A stretch of DNA of 64,000 bases, from positions 9,672,001 through 9,736,000 of the forward strand of contig OY992835.1 in the NCBI GenBank assembly GCA_963921425.1. Reading direction: 5' to 3'. The DNA comes from Dryas octopetala (Eukaryota; Streptophyta; Magnoliopsida; Rosales; Rosaceae). The notes under the pieces were generated by a model that had not been told where the DNA came from, ran no database searches, and saw only the letters and a program-made list of their open reading frames with translations. The position numbers and the translations under genes are program-made. Positions 34,427 to 45,205 of the stretch are shown piece after piece; the first letter of the stretch is position 1; every line of letters begins with the position of its first letter.

Positions 34427-34761
34427 TATATATATATATTTAAGTCATGAATTAATTTAAATCTTCATCATAGTAATTAGAAAAGTAAACCATAAAAAGA
34501 GAGGGAGATAGCAGGAGAAAATTAAAGAGAGAAAAAGATAGAGGATGAGAAGGGGGATAAAATTGGAACTTCATTGGGGAAAGAATTAGAGTGTACGTGG
34601 GTATAGTTAGCAATTAGGGGCTACTAACAAAATTTCCCAGGGATACTAACAGATAATAAAAATTGATATGAAAATTCGTTGGAAGTCTACTACATATCCC
34701 AAGGCTATATATTATGATCACATTAATTAGTTGGTTTGTTATCTTTTATTAATTTCTCTTA

Positions 34762-35054
34762 AGGGCCCGTTTGGCACTGCTTCTTAGAAGCACTTTTATT
34801 TAGTAGCTCTTTTATCAGAAGCGCTTATGTTAAGAAACACATATAAATTTTTATAAAACTTCTAAATTATTTATGCAAAAGCACTTGAAAGTGCTTCTTG
34901 AGAAAGCACCTGTCAGGTGCTTCTCAAAAAACCCCTTAGAAGTGCTTTTATAACTCAAAAGCACTTCTAATTATTTTTGCCAAACGCTATCAAATGTGCT
35001 TTTACTAATTTAAAAGCGCTTTTGACAATTTTAAAAGCAGTGCCAAACGGGTTA
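34762..35054. mobile_element. Foldback MITE, hAT-like, copy 2
   Basis: Left end AAGGGCCCGTTTGGCACTGC, right end reverse complement AACCCGTTTGGCACTGCTTT; the interior has AAGCACTT / AAGTGCTT pairs and a central GAGAAAGCACC-GGTGCTTCTC hairpin. Same family as 840-1154, with better preserved ends. Confidence 0.7.
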
Positions 35055-36281
35055 GTGTTACTTGTTTATTGTTTCTGAATTAATTAATTTATTGAAAAAA
35101 ATTTAATTATTATTTTTTGTTATATTTGAGGGGAACAAACCAGATATTACTTTATTCCTAACCTGTTATCCATTCTCCTTGGGTAATTTAATTCAATAAC
35201 ACTTTTTAATATGCAATAAACTTTTTTTACCCTTCCCTCCCAAATAAGCTTTTTTGATCCCTTTACATTTGTTCAGACTAAAATATTCCTTATATATCAT
35301 ATGTAGACCGCATATTCGACAACGTACTAGACCAGAAATTCGACTATTTGATTCTTCTCTTCCAGCGACTATGCATTTGACAACTAGACCAAAAATTCGA
35401 CCATCTGCTTCTCCTCTTCCGGAGACAATCGTAGGGCGATGACAACCGCAGCTGATCAGAAAATGAAGAAGAAGATAAAGGTTGAAAAAGATGAGAAAGA
35501 TCGAGCAAGAAGATGTTCAAGTTCAAGGGGGTTCTGGGTTTTTGAATATGGACGACAATCCTTTTTTCATAGCAAAACAACCCACCACCACCATCCCAGC
35601 AGATTCAACCCACCACCATCCTCCACTTCCCCCACCAACCTCTCTCTCTCTTTCACCTACTTAGAGCAAACTCCCAGATCTGAGAAAAAAAACGTAACCG
35701 ATGCATTGTCGACAAGACAACGAGGAGGCACCACATCACCAAACCCCCGGCCACCTCGAACAACGATTGGACTAGTAGGAGATTGAGAGAGAGAGGCCTT
35801 TGCTCTCTGCAACGACACAAGTAAAAGCAACTTCTTTTTTATTTTTCAGATTTGAGTTAGAAGAGAAGGGGAGAGAGATAGAGAAAGGAGATGATGAGTC
35901 GCTGGCTGGTAAGGGAGGTGGGGCCAGAAAGTGAGGAGGGGAGGGTTTGGGTGGTGGTCCGACGAAGTAGCTACTGCAAGAACACGACAGTCGGAGTTTC
36001 GGAGGCAAAGAAGGTGGAGGACAAGTAGATGGTGGAATTTCTAGTGTTGGTCAAAAAGTTGGAAGGGTTAGATTTGGAATTACATGCAACTAACAAAATT
36101 AACCATATGAAATATATAACAAAGCATCTGCATTTCTGATTTCTGTAAATAGATCCTCTTAAGGATCGATGGAACTCTTGATCATACTCCAGGTAGTGTG
36201 ATCGATCAAACAAAAATTGATTTGCCTTAACAGCTTTAATATATTCTCTTCAATATACTCAGCGTATTTTAATGCTTTTTC
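35055..36281. other. Unclassified repeat region with an empty hAT site
   Basis: Pyrimidine- and CCACC-rich sequence (35440-35800) has overlapping low-complexity frames on both strands that I do not accept as genes. The segment 36057-36115 (GTTGGAAGGGTTAGATTTGG to ATGAAATATATAACAAA) is paralogous to the sequence flanking the hAT element at 38303. A fragment of unknown family. Confidence 0.4.
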
Positions 36282-36396
36282 CGCACTCCATTGATACTAC
36301 AATTGTCATTAATTAGTTGGTCCACTCCATTGATACTACAATTGTCATTAATTAGTTGGTCCACTCCATTGATACTACAATTGTCATTAGTTGGTG
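36282..36396. repeat. Three tandem copies of a 39-bp unit
   Basis: Unit CCACTCCATTGATACTACAA plus TTGTCATTAATTAGTTGGT, with the last copy lacking a few bases. AATGCTTTTT stands on both sides (36271 and 36401). The minus-strand frame repeating NDNCSINGVDQLI is produced by this array and is not a gene. Confidence 0.85.
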
Positions 36397-37133
36397 GCAT
36401 AATGCTTTTTATATCATGGTGATATAAAAAGAAAAACAGAAAAATGTTGGAACTACAGATCAATGAAAAACAACGTACGCGCGCAAACATCAATATCATC
36501 AAATATGAAAAATCAACACAAAAAAACGATAGTAGATAGGGGATTCACACTCATACATGGAAAAAAATAAAATTACATTTTCTCCCTGCCATGCAGTCAT
36601 GGTTAATTAATTTCATAATTTGTTTTTTCTTCGGAAGCAAATGGAAGCAGACCCTCCTAATTAAACTCCGAGTCTTGGATGCATGGCTGTTTTGTTTTGT
36701 TTTTGTTTTGTTTTTTTTTTTGTTTTTGTTTTTTTTTTTTCAAACGGGATGCATATATAGCCATTTCGATACACCAATAAATTAAGGACAACATTAATTA
36801 CAGTACATTAGAAAATCTTTCAGCAAGAAACCATAATTCATCATTTCAGTGCACACAATTACAATCAAAACAGATTGTATATTATTTCATTAATTAGCGA
36901 TGGAGATTATATCTCTCATTCGCAGAATTCACTGCAAATTAAAACAAGGGCCAAATTATAGGGGCCAAAATGATCATTTAGACATTTACCCATAAATTAA
37001 GGGCAACGTACATTGCAGTACATATATAAAGATTAATTTAAGGGAAGAGAACAAAATTAAAATAGAACATAAGGATGAGAGTTTTTCTCTCATCTTATTA
37101 ATTTTGCATACTGCAAAGATTATAGAACATTGA
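36397..37133. other. AT-rich intergenic region
   Basis: T-rich runs at 36690-36740 (GTTTTGTTTTTGTTTT). No gene. The last part is 3' flank of the small gene ending at 37134. Confidence 0.4.
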
Positions 37134-37310
37134 TTAATCCTTATGTGGTCGATTGCTGACTATGCAATGAATGAATATCAGACACGAAACCGAGAATATG
37201 ACAAGGATGGCGAGAGCCGGAAATGCCGGCGGAGGAGCAAACTTCAGTGCAAGAATCAACAAAAAAATCAAGAACGCATAACCGAAGAACTCAGCATTTC
37301 GTTGCGCCAT
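37134..37310 (-). CDS. Small two-helix membrane protein, 58 residues
   Basis: ATG at 37310 (MAQRNAEFFG) is preferred over the in-frame upstream Met at 37631, which adds a leader-like stretch lacking conserved character. Two hydrophobic spans are separated by a proline kink: YAFLIFLLILALKFA (about residues 11-25) and ALAILVIFSVSCLIFIHCIV (about 32-51), with short hydrophilic ends (RPHKD). The family is not recognised. Small plant genes of this size and shape exist in numbers, but coding status rests only on frame and composition. Confidence 0.5.
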   Translation of the reverse strand: MAQRNAEFFGYAFLIFLLILALKFAPPPAFPALAILVIFSVSCLIFIHCIVSNRPHKD

Positions 37311-38294
37311 AATTTCAACGTTCTTCTTCAACGACGTGATCGACAAAATGTGTATGTCTGTGTATGGAATTAACTGTATTGTTGATGAAGTTTGGAGGAT
37401 AATGGTGGTGGTGTATATATAATGTGCATGGTGTCTGTTTGGGTACGGGTACAACCATTCCCAAAGGAGGCATATATGCAAATTTGGAATATTTGCAAAC
37501 ACTCTATCATTCATGCACGATCGAGTAGGTGCCCTTTCCCATATACAGTCGCTTCTGCACAATGATCGATTAAGGTAACCTTTGCCCAGCTTGCATGATA
37601 TTTGGACTGTCTGTAAGCCCATATACTGCATGCCGTTTTATATGATTTGGGTCAAAGTAGGGAAGCCCACTTACATCTCACGTGGTTCACTTGTGGTAAG
37701 CCCGGCCACTTAAAACCATAAAATAATTTTGATTTATATTCAACTGGAAGTGAGAAATATATAACAAGGAGTTGAAGAATCTCTTTTGGGGTTGATGGCT
37801 ATTGCCGAGCGCTGGGTTATACCACATATTCATCAAAACTTGCTCCTAAAGAAGTTGGAAAAATAAAGGACAGTTTCAATGGAGTTTTCGGGTTGTATAA
37901 ATAATTAAATTTATACAAAAAAGAAATTGCTTGTTCATTAAATCTCTAACATTTTTATGGGTATTTTGTAAGCATATCGTTCTGATTTTGTGAAGCTAAT
38001 TAATTTGGTTGAGTTCTAAAATTTAGTGTTAATTTACTGGTTTTTTCAAAATTTGGAGAAACACTAAAGCGTGCTTGCAGAGCTTGCACTCATGATAAAA
38101 TAATTCTGGCCTCCAACCGTTCCACGCACTACATATTAAAATGGATGTTCCATTACGTACAGGTCTGCTTTGGTAGCATGCATGGATCTGGCAGGGTCTA
38201 TGATTTAAGGGTAGAGGTCTGAAACAAGGGGAAAATAGACACAAGAAGATGATGTTGGAAGGGTTAGATTTGGAAACTCAACTAATAAAATTGA
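37311..38294. other. Intergenic; upstream of the 37310 gene and left flank of the hAT element
   Basis: GGTGGTGGTGTATATATAATGTGC (about 37405) contains a TATA-like stretch on the complementary side of the small gene. The end, 38249-38302, is homologous to 36057-36094 and leads into the hAT insertion. Confidence 0.4.
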
Positions 38295-38302
38295 CTATAT
38301 GA

Positions 38303-39602
38303 CAGGGACGGATCCAGGAATTAAAAATGGGGGGGCTAAAAACAACTTTGAAGATACAAGGAAATTTCATTAATAAACATAAAAAATATGCATAGTCATG
38401 AGGGACATAGTGAATCTTACCCCTCAAAATGCATATTTATACAAAAACATAGACAAAAAAAAATACGACAAAAGAAAACAATTAAACATGCAATGCAAAT
38501 ACAAGATAAGTCTATGAAAATTGAATCATGTACTTCTTCACGATATAAAAATTCTTAATTACTGAATTTGTATCTATACTATTGGTAATATATTATAAAC
38601 ATGACATGTAAAGATATTCTACAAAACAAAATCACACAATAGCTATCTATTTTTCTAGCATTAATATGCAACTACAATTTAATATTGAAATTTAGAGATT
38701 ACTTGGTTTTCAAACTTGCACTTTCAATAATTGAGATTGAGCTTAAAAGAGATCACATGCACATCAACAAATTACACGAGTTTTCCTTGAGTTTTTGAAC
38801 AATATGAATAATTAAATTTTACAAACATTTAATTTTACAAACATTTAAGAGTAAATTAGAAATACCACAATTATTGCATAAAAATTAAATCCCTAATTAA
38901 ATAGCTAAAAAAATAAAATATAAGAGCTTAAATAGATATATTAGTAATTAGTATAATAGTATTACTGTTGGGATAATTTATAACATATTTTCTATCCATA
39001 AATTATACATTTTAGTCATTATTTTTAGTATTTGAATTGTTGGTTTGATTATTTAGTTAATTAATGATTTTTACTAGTTTTTGTTTTATTTCATAGATTT
39101 TATTAGATTTTATTTCACTTTAAGTTTTAACTTAATTAGAGTGTGCTTTACTTTATTTGTTGTTGAGATTTTATTTTATTTTGATGTGTGTTATTTTATT
39201 TGAAGAATTAATTGTGGCCCAAAAAGAAACAAAGAATAAAGAAGGCCAAGAAAGGAAGCCCAAGCTGCATGCATGCCTCTCCAAGAGTCCAACTCTCTCC
39301 AGTTCACTAGCCCACGTGAAGAACAAAGCCAACAACAAATTTGATTAATCAAAGCAAATAGAGAGGATTAAGGAAACGAAAGGGAAGTTGGGTGGGCCGG
39401 TGGGGACAAACTTTTTTTTTTTTGGTCGAATAAAAAGCTAGTGCCTTATCAGGGAATCGAAGAGTGGGGACAACCTAACAAAGGAATTTTTTTTTTTTCA
39501 TTGGTGGGCTAGCTGGGCTATTAGCAGGTGTATATATATATATTTTAAAAAAAGATAGGGGGTGTTATAGCCCTCCTAGCCCACAATGTGGGTCCGCCAC
39601 TG
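38303..39602. mobile_element. hAT-like non-autonomous element with 8-bp duplication
   Basis: The left terminus CAGGGACGGATCCAGGA and the reverse complement of the right terminus CAGTGGCGGACCCACATT belong to the CAG(T/G)G(G/A)CGGATCC class common in plant hAT elements. Flanks CTATATGA (38295-38302) and CTATACGA (39603-39610) differ at one base. A paralogous copy of the target at about 36.1 kb (CCATATGAAATATATAAC) lacks the insert. It encodes no transposase. Around 39411-39475 (minus) lies an A-tail plus TTCGATTCCC, possibly half of a SINE. Confidence 0.8.
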
Positions 39603-39610
39603 CTATACGA

Positions 39611-41191
39611 AATATATAACAAAAAAATATAAAGAGTGTAAATGAAGAAAATTGAAGTAACAAAATCACCACATTTCTTGAATATTAATTTTTCTTGAAT
39701 GTGTAGCAAACTAGTGGATCCCTGTAAGACCCTTACAAGCCAGCGAGAGTGACTCTTTGTTTCAATTCCCATCGTAGATCTTTGGTAATCTAGTTTCTAA
39801 CTGAGGCCCAAGTCCAGCCTAACCCGAGCTCAAAATCAGAAAATCTCAAATACCCAGCCTAACCCTCGGCGAGGTGAGCTGCCCTCGTCGCCACCCATCG
39901 CCGGAGGCAGCAGATCAAATGGCGATGACGTCGCCGGAGCCAGATCGAAGAGAGACGACGTCGCCGGAGCCAGATTGAAGAGAGATCAAAGGGTGATTGG
40001 GCAGGGAGGAGAGAGAAGAAGGAGAAAAGATCTTGGAGAGAGAAGAGATGAGGGAAAGGAAGGAGGAAAGAGATGAGGTCTGGTGTGTCTCTCAGTCTCT
40101 CTGCAGTGGCGTCTTAGACTAGGAAAGAGGAAGTTACGGGAAGAAGGGAAGAAAGGAAGAAAGAAAAGAGAAGAAAAAAAAAAGAAAAGAGGAAATGAAG
40201 AAGTTACGGGAAGAAACTAGAAAGGAAGAAAGAAAAGTCAAAAGAGATAGGAAGGATTTGGTACAAAAAGTAGATCAGGAATCCAATATACTTTTACATG
40301 GCCATCTGATTCATCTCACAGAACTTGAATAAAGCCTCCTCCACTTTTCATTTCTTCCGTAATTTAATTTGGGATTTTTTTCTGACGAATATTCGCTTGC
40401 ATGCCACGAGTAACATAAATTGGAGCAGTGATCAGGTAATTATATATTTATACGGAAGGAAAGAGAAGAAAAAGAGAAGGAAAAAAAAAAAAGAAAAGAA
40501 AAAAAGAAGAAAAGAAAAAAAAAAAAAAAAAGAGGAAAAAAAAAAAGTTTATTGTTAATTGGGATTTGGGGCTTTGGGCAATTGGAAAGAAAAAAAAAAG
40601 TTTAGAATTTCGTTTAGTTGTTTTAAACTCTAAATCTTAATACATTTATATATAAAAATAATTAAAAATACTTTAAAGGGCCTAAATCCTAATATCTTAG
40701 TGTGTAGATTATAAAGAATAAAGAGTATTAGAGTATATATAATATATAGGATTTAGTGTATGAATTATAAAATATGAATATATTAATTTCATTTATTCAT
40801 TGTACTAATTTTATTTAACAGTATTTGCCTCCAGCGCGCATTATATTCATCACATATCACATGGAACTTATCATATAATTTGGTTTCTTCAATATTTTTT
40901 ATCAATGTAGTAGATAATATGTTAAATAAACATATGGTAAAGTTTCATTCAAAATTTCCGTATTTTGATAGCAATTTCCGTCATTTCCGTCGAATTTTTG
41001 TCGAAATTTAAAAATCTTCGAAATTTCCATCGAAATTTCCTCAAAACCCGAAATTTTATTCCTTGGGCCCAACCGTGTTCTTAGGGTCCCAAAAGAAATC
41101 CACAAAGATAAAAAAGTATGAAAGTTTAGGGATAGGCTGATTAACAACCGCTTGATAAAATTGACCTAAGAAAGATTCTATATATGGACAA
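39611..41191. other. Unclassified region with purine-rich blocks
   Basis: 39850-40000 contains two copies of GACG(A/T)CGTCGCCGGAGCCAGA-like sequence and is GC-rich; 40020-40230 and 40450-40550 are GGAAGAAAGAAA-type purine runs, with AAGTTACGGGAAGAA occurring twice (about 40131 and 40202). 40960-41060 repeats (A/G)TTTCCGTC and TCGAAATTTCC. These look like acquired and then expanded simple sequence. No gene accepted. Confidence 0.4.
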
Positions 41192-42307
41192 TTTCCAGTC
41201 AGTCGGCTTGGGTGGGTTGAGGCCCCCGTCAGCCAAGCCTAATTGATCGGGTAGGAAACTGCTAACTCAATTTGTCCGAAATGTAAACGGGGCGGCCCGG
41301 GTGATATATGCAGCTTCGGGTTGGCGCCCAAGGTAGGTCGGTTTGAGGCCGACAGCAATAGCAACGATGACGACGACGATCTTGACGACGGGCAATGGAG
41401 AAGATATGAAGAAGACTGAAGATGAGAGGAAGAGAAAGAGGCGAGTAATTAAGAAGAAGAAGACAGAAGAGGAGAGAAAGATCGAAGATATGCAGGAGAA
41501 GAGAAGAGATGGGTCAATGGAGGAGAGAAGATGCGGGCTGGTCGGTTACCGACTGTCGGTGAAAGTTCCAGACCGAAACTGCCACTACAACAAAATCAAG
41601 CAAAGGCAACCAATTTTTTTTGGTAGGAATAGATGCAACTGCCACTGTTGTTAATTTGTATTGCCCATTGCCACACTGCAGTCACCATATAGCATGTTGG
41701 AGGTTGGTGTTGGGGTGGAAAGGGAGCTAAGGCCACCCACATGTAAGAATGGTGGAAGGTTCTGCCAAAACCTGCCATGACAATCTGCAAGGTCTGGTTC
41801 TCACCAATCCTGTAGTTAGTTGGTTTTTTCCCTTCACCATTAGATGTAAAGTTGCTGTATTGGTGTTAAAATTGATATCATTAAACAATGTCTCCATGAA
41901 TTTTGGTGACTAATTAATTAGAATTCAAAATATATTTTTCCACCAAACATATCCTACAATAGGATTGAATCTTATATTAAAACTCATTCCATGCAGCAAA
42001 AGCTGGAAGTGGGCTAGCTATTGTGTTAGGGACGGAGATTCAAAGAAGAAGAGTAAAAACGTACTCAGAACTTGGAACCAATTTTCTTCAATACTCATTA
42101 ATTTTAACAAATACAACCAAACATCCTTTTATAGGAAGAATACAAAACAACAATTCAAATAAACAAAACAATACTATACATGTGAGGTTTGTGGGATAAA
42201 GAACAAAAAAGAAATGAAGAGGATAGGGTTGTTGATTAAAAAAGTGAAGGATGGAAAGGAAAAGAGAAGAAAAGTGCAAGTGAAGAAGGAGGTTTCACAC
42301 TTTCAAG

Positions 42308-42412
42308 CTACTGGAGGTCCGGTCCTTTTCCATGAGGTCCGGTATTCAATCTTCTTCTTAGCTTCTAGAGGTCCAGTCCTCTCTCATGAGGTTCGGTCCT
42401 CAAGTCTTCTTC
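42308..42412. repeat. GGAGGTCCGGTCC repeats, left set
   Basis: Four variants of GAGGTCCGGTCCT (GAGGTCCAGTCCT, GAGGTTCGGTCCT) with spacers of 20-30 bp. The inverted set lies at 43618-43722. Confidence 0.7.
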
Positions 42413-43617
42413 TTGATCTTCTTGTCCTACATCACAACCAAGCAAAACCACAAAGTATAAACTCACAAGGGAACGGAACATAAGTTGAAAATGAAATTTG
42501 TTTGGTCAAAGTTGAACATAAGTAAAACCATATTTTGGAGTTATAAATATGCATGCCATAATCGAAGTTATAATTAATAGAAGTGAAAACATACCTTTCA
42601 CAACAACAAACTCAAATAAGCTTGCAAAATGAAAAATATAATGAACTTTGATAGCACTGAAAAAATGCCTCATGCCTACTGAGAGGCAATAGAGAAACTA
42701 TTACTTAATCATGTTGAAAAAGAAAAAGCAAAAGAAAGACTAGTTTAGGGGAACTCATGCTAGTGTTCAAGTCACATATGAGGTTCAGACATATACCCCT
42801 CCCCATATGCATGTTTGAACCCTATCTGTGACTCATTCCCCTATTCACCTGTGAACTTGAAGGCAATACATATAGATTGAAACCACACTCACAAGGCATA
42901 GATTAAAAGAAAGTTTAAGTTAGTACAGATTAAAATAAGAAACTATAAGTATGCTTCCTAAACCCAAATAATGAGCAGCTAAGAAGCACACCTCTTGTCT
43001 GAAGGAAAGTATCAGAACTTTCTCATATTCTTACTTGAAGAATACCTTAACAACAACATCCTGTAAATATCAAAGATATAACTCAACCATATATGAAAAT
43101 TATATATGCTCACAATACTTTCATGCTTCTCTCACTTCCATAACCTAAAGATAATATAAAAAAAAAAAACAAGACAGATCCCACGATGCACTGTCATTGT
43201 TACACTTGTTCATATAAATAAAAAGAGTTGTTCATTTATACTACAGACACATAAAATAGACTTTTGAGTAATATGTTATACACTGCATTTTTCTTCATTA
43301 AGGTCACTGAAAATCATCACTAGAGCATATCACTTTGGTTAAATCGGGAAATTTCATTTTTATGTATCCACTTAAATTTGAAGTTAACTAAAGAAAAAGT
43401 AAAAGAACATACTGATCCATACCACAGACCATGGTATTTATAATTCTACATGAACCTGCAGAAGGTTGGAAAATGGAAAAAAGATATCAGAACAAATATC
43501 AACCAAGCAAAACAAGCCATATGGCACACAACTATAGGCTATAGACTAACTAACATAACTGATAACCATAATTACTGAAAATACAGACACGTGTACAATT
43601 CAGCACAACCATAAAGC

Positions 43618-43722
43618 AGAGGACCGGACCTCCACCTTGAGGACCGAACCTCCAGGAAGCCACCATAAAGCTGAGGATTGGACCTCCACCTTTGAGGTCT
43701 GAACCTCCAAGACCTCCAGTAG
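43618..43722. repeat. GGACCGGACCTCC repeats, right set
   Basis: Variants GAGGACCGGACCTCC, GAGGACCGAACCTCC, GAGGATTGGACCTCC and GAGGTCTGAACCTCC occur in series, inverted relative to the set at 42308-42412, inside the non-autonomous CACTA element. Confidence 0.7.
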
Positions 43723-44410
43723 TCAACACATTTTACAGCTCACTTGTTTTTATTTCTTTATGTTAAAAGAAATAAAAGCAAACCCAAAAATAATACCTGA
43801 AATTAGTAATTTCTCATATATATATATATATAAGACACCAATTAATTAGTACCCCAGCCAAGCGTAACAACTCCGTCAACATCCCCGTCATCCACCGTCG
43901 GAGTCGCCAGAGATCAGCAGAGGAAGGTCGTGGGTGTTTGGGCTTTGAATCACCATCTATGTTGGTTGCCGAATTGATTTAACGACACCAATCAACTCAG
44001 ATCAATGAGAGGATGAAGATAGAAGTCGTGTGCCTTGCCGCCTTGCTACCGGAATAGTGAAATCGCTGGAAAAGTTGGCGGTTTTGTTTGGTTTCAATCT
44101 AGCTTCATGGCTGAGTTTTTGGGAAGAAAAAGATCAAAGGGAGAGAGAGGAGGAGGAGACGAAGAGTTTGTTGGTAGTAGCGCCGGAATCCTCTACTGGA
44201 TTATCCATGTTCGATCGAAGACAGAGAGATGAGAGAGAAGGGAGGGTGCATCTGGTTTAAGGTTGTGGGAGGAAATGAATAATGAATTCTGGAGTTAGGT
44301 TTTTATTTAACCCTATGTTGCAAAATTACACATTTACCCCTCAAACTAAAATCACCATAATTTGTTAACCAGTACACCAATTCGAATCTTGATGGTCGTA
44401 ACTCTGTTTC

Positions 44411-44640
44411 ATGTCTTATTCGTGTCTACACGCTCGTAGTCCCGAGCCCTATCCAACTAGACCAAAAACTCGTTTATAATGTAAACATTTAATTTTGTTA
44501 AAATAAAACCTTAAATCAATTTACGTCTTCTTCATGTCTACGCGCTCGTAGTCCCGAGCCCTATCCAACTAGACAAAAAACTCATTTATAATATAAACAT
44601 TTAATTTTTTCAAAAATAAAACCTTAAACCAATTTATAAA
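44411..44640. repeat. Tandem duplication of about 111 bp
   Basis: GTCTACACGCTCGTAGTCCC (44425) recurs as GTCTACGCGCTCGTAGTCCC (44536), each followed by GAGCCCTATCCAACTAGAC and a shared AT-rich tail. It lies in the right part of the CACTA element. Confidence 0.85.
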
Positions 44641-45205
44641 AGCATTTCTTTTTAAAACAAATAATTTTATAAATTCATAGAAAAATAATTTTAATGAAAT
44701 ATATTAGTTTAATGAAATATTTTATAAATTCATCCCTAAACCCAAAATGTCAATTGCCACTTTCCCAACTTTAGTTTCAAAGAAAAGAGGCATTGTGCAC
44801 AGCCACCATTACAAATTTAGATTGGGTTAGGGGTGGGAAAAGCAAAATTATCCCACTAATCTCTCAATTTGGTTACTATGTTTATGAAGCTACCAAAAAA
44901 TCAACTATTGTACAAATTAGTGAGTCCTAAGGCAACTATCATCTCCACCATAAACATAGTAATCACTAACAATAAGTATTAGTGACCACCTCATTTGTCA
45001 ATAGGCACCCTTTCATCTATGGGTGCAAAAAATAGAAGCATTTGGCCTTATTTGTTGTAGTGTGCCTAGCCCATTATTGATCGGGTTGGGCAGGTTGAAG
45101 CTTGGCGGGTGGCGACAGGTGGTACGTGGAAGCTCAGGTTTCTAGCGCTCGGTGCAAGCGGTTTCGTCGGCTCATACGGTTTGATGCCCACCCCTAGTTT
45201 CCAGT

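Larger units (their letters stand above)
41583..45062. mobile_element. Non-autonomous CACTA element, 3.48 kb, TGC duplication
   Basis: The left end CACTACAACAAAATCAAGC and the right end (reverse complement) CACTACAACAAATAAGGCC share 12 bases. TGC stands at 41580-41582 and 45063-45065. No transposase domain is present. Left subterminal DNA (for example TGCAGTCACC, GAATGGTGGAAGGTT, GTTGCTGTATTGGTG) aligns in order with the left end of the element starting at 55108, so both are one family. The core holds GGTCCGGTCC-type repeats and a less AT-rich block at 43860-44270 that may be the former leader of the parent element. Confidence 0.85.
41200..45197. mobile_element. hAT-like element split by a CACTA insertion
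   Basis: TTTCCAGT flanks the unit at 41192-41199 and 45198-45205 (8 bp, as in hAT). The left end begins CAGTCGGCTTGGGTGGG; the right end, reverse-complemented, begins CTAGGGGTGGGCATC. The ends match only loosely. The two GC-rich halves (41200-41582 and 45066-45197) share the style of GGGTTGGGC/GGGTGGC sequence. The 3.48 kb CACTA element sits between them. Removing it leaves an element of about 520 bp. Confidence 0.55.

Noticed and set aside
35439-35786. 115-residue frame with HHHH and Pro/Ser runs
   Set aside because: Low-complexity in a repeat-like region, with competing frames and no domain.
36269-36502. Frame with repeated NDNCSINGVDQLI
   Set aside because: Direct product of the 39-bp tandem array.
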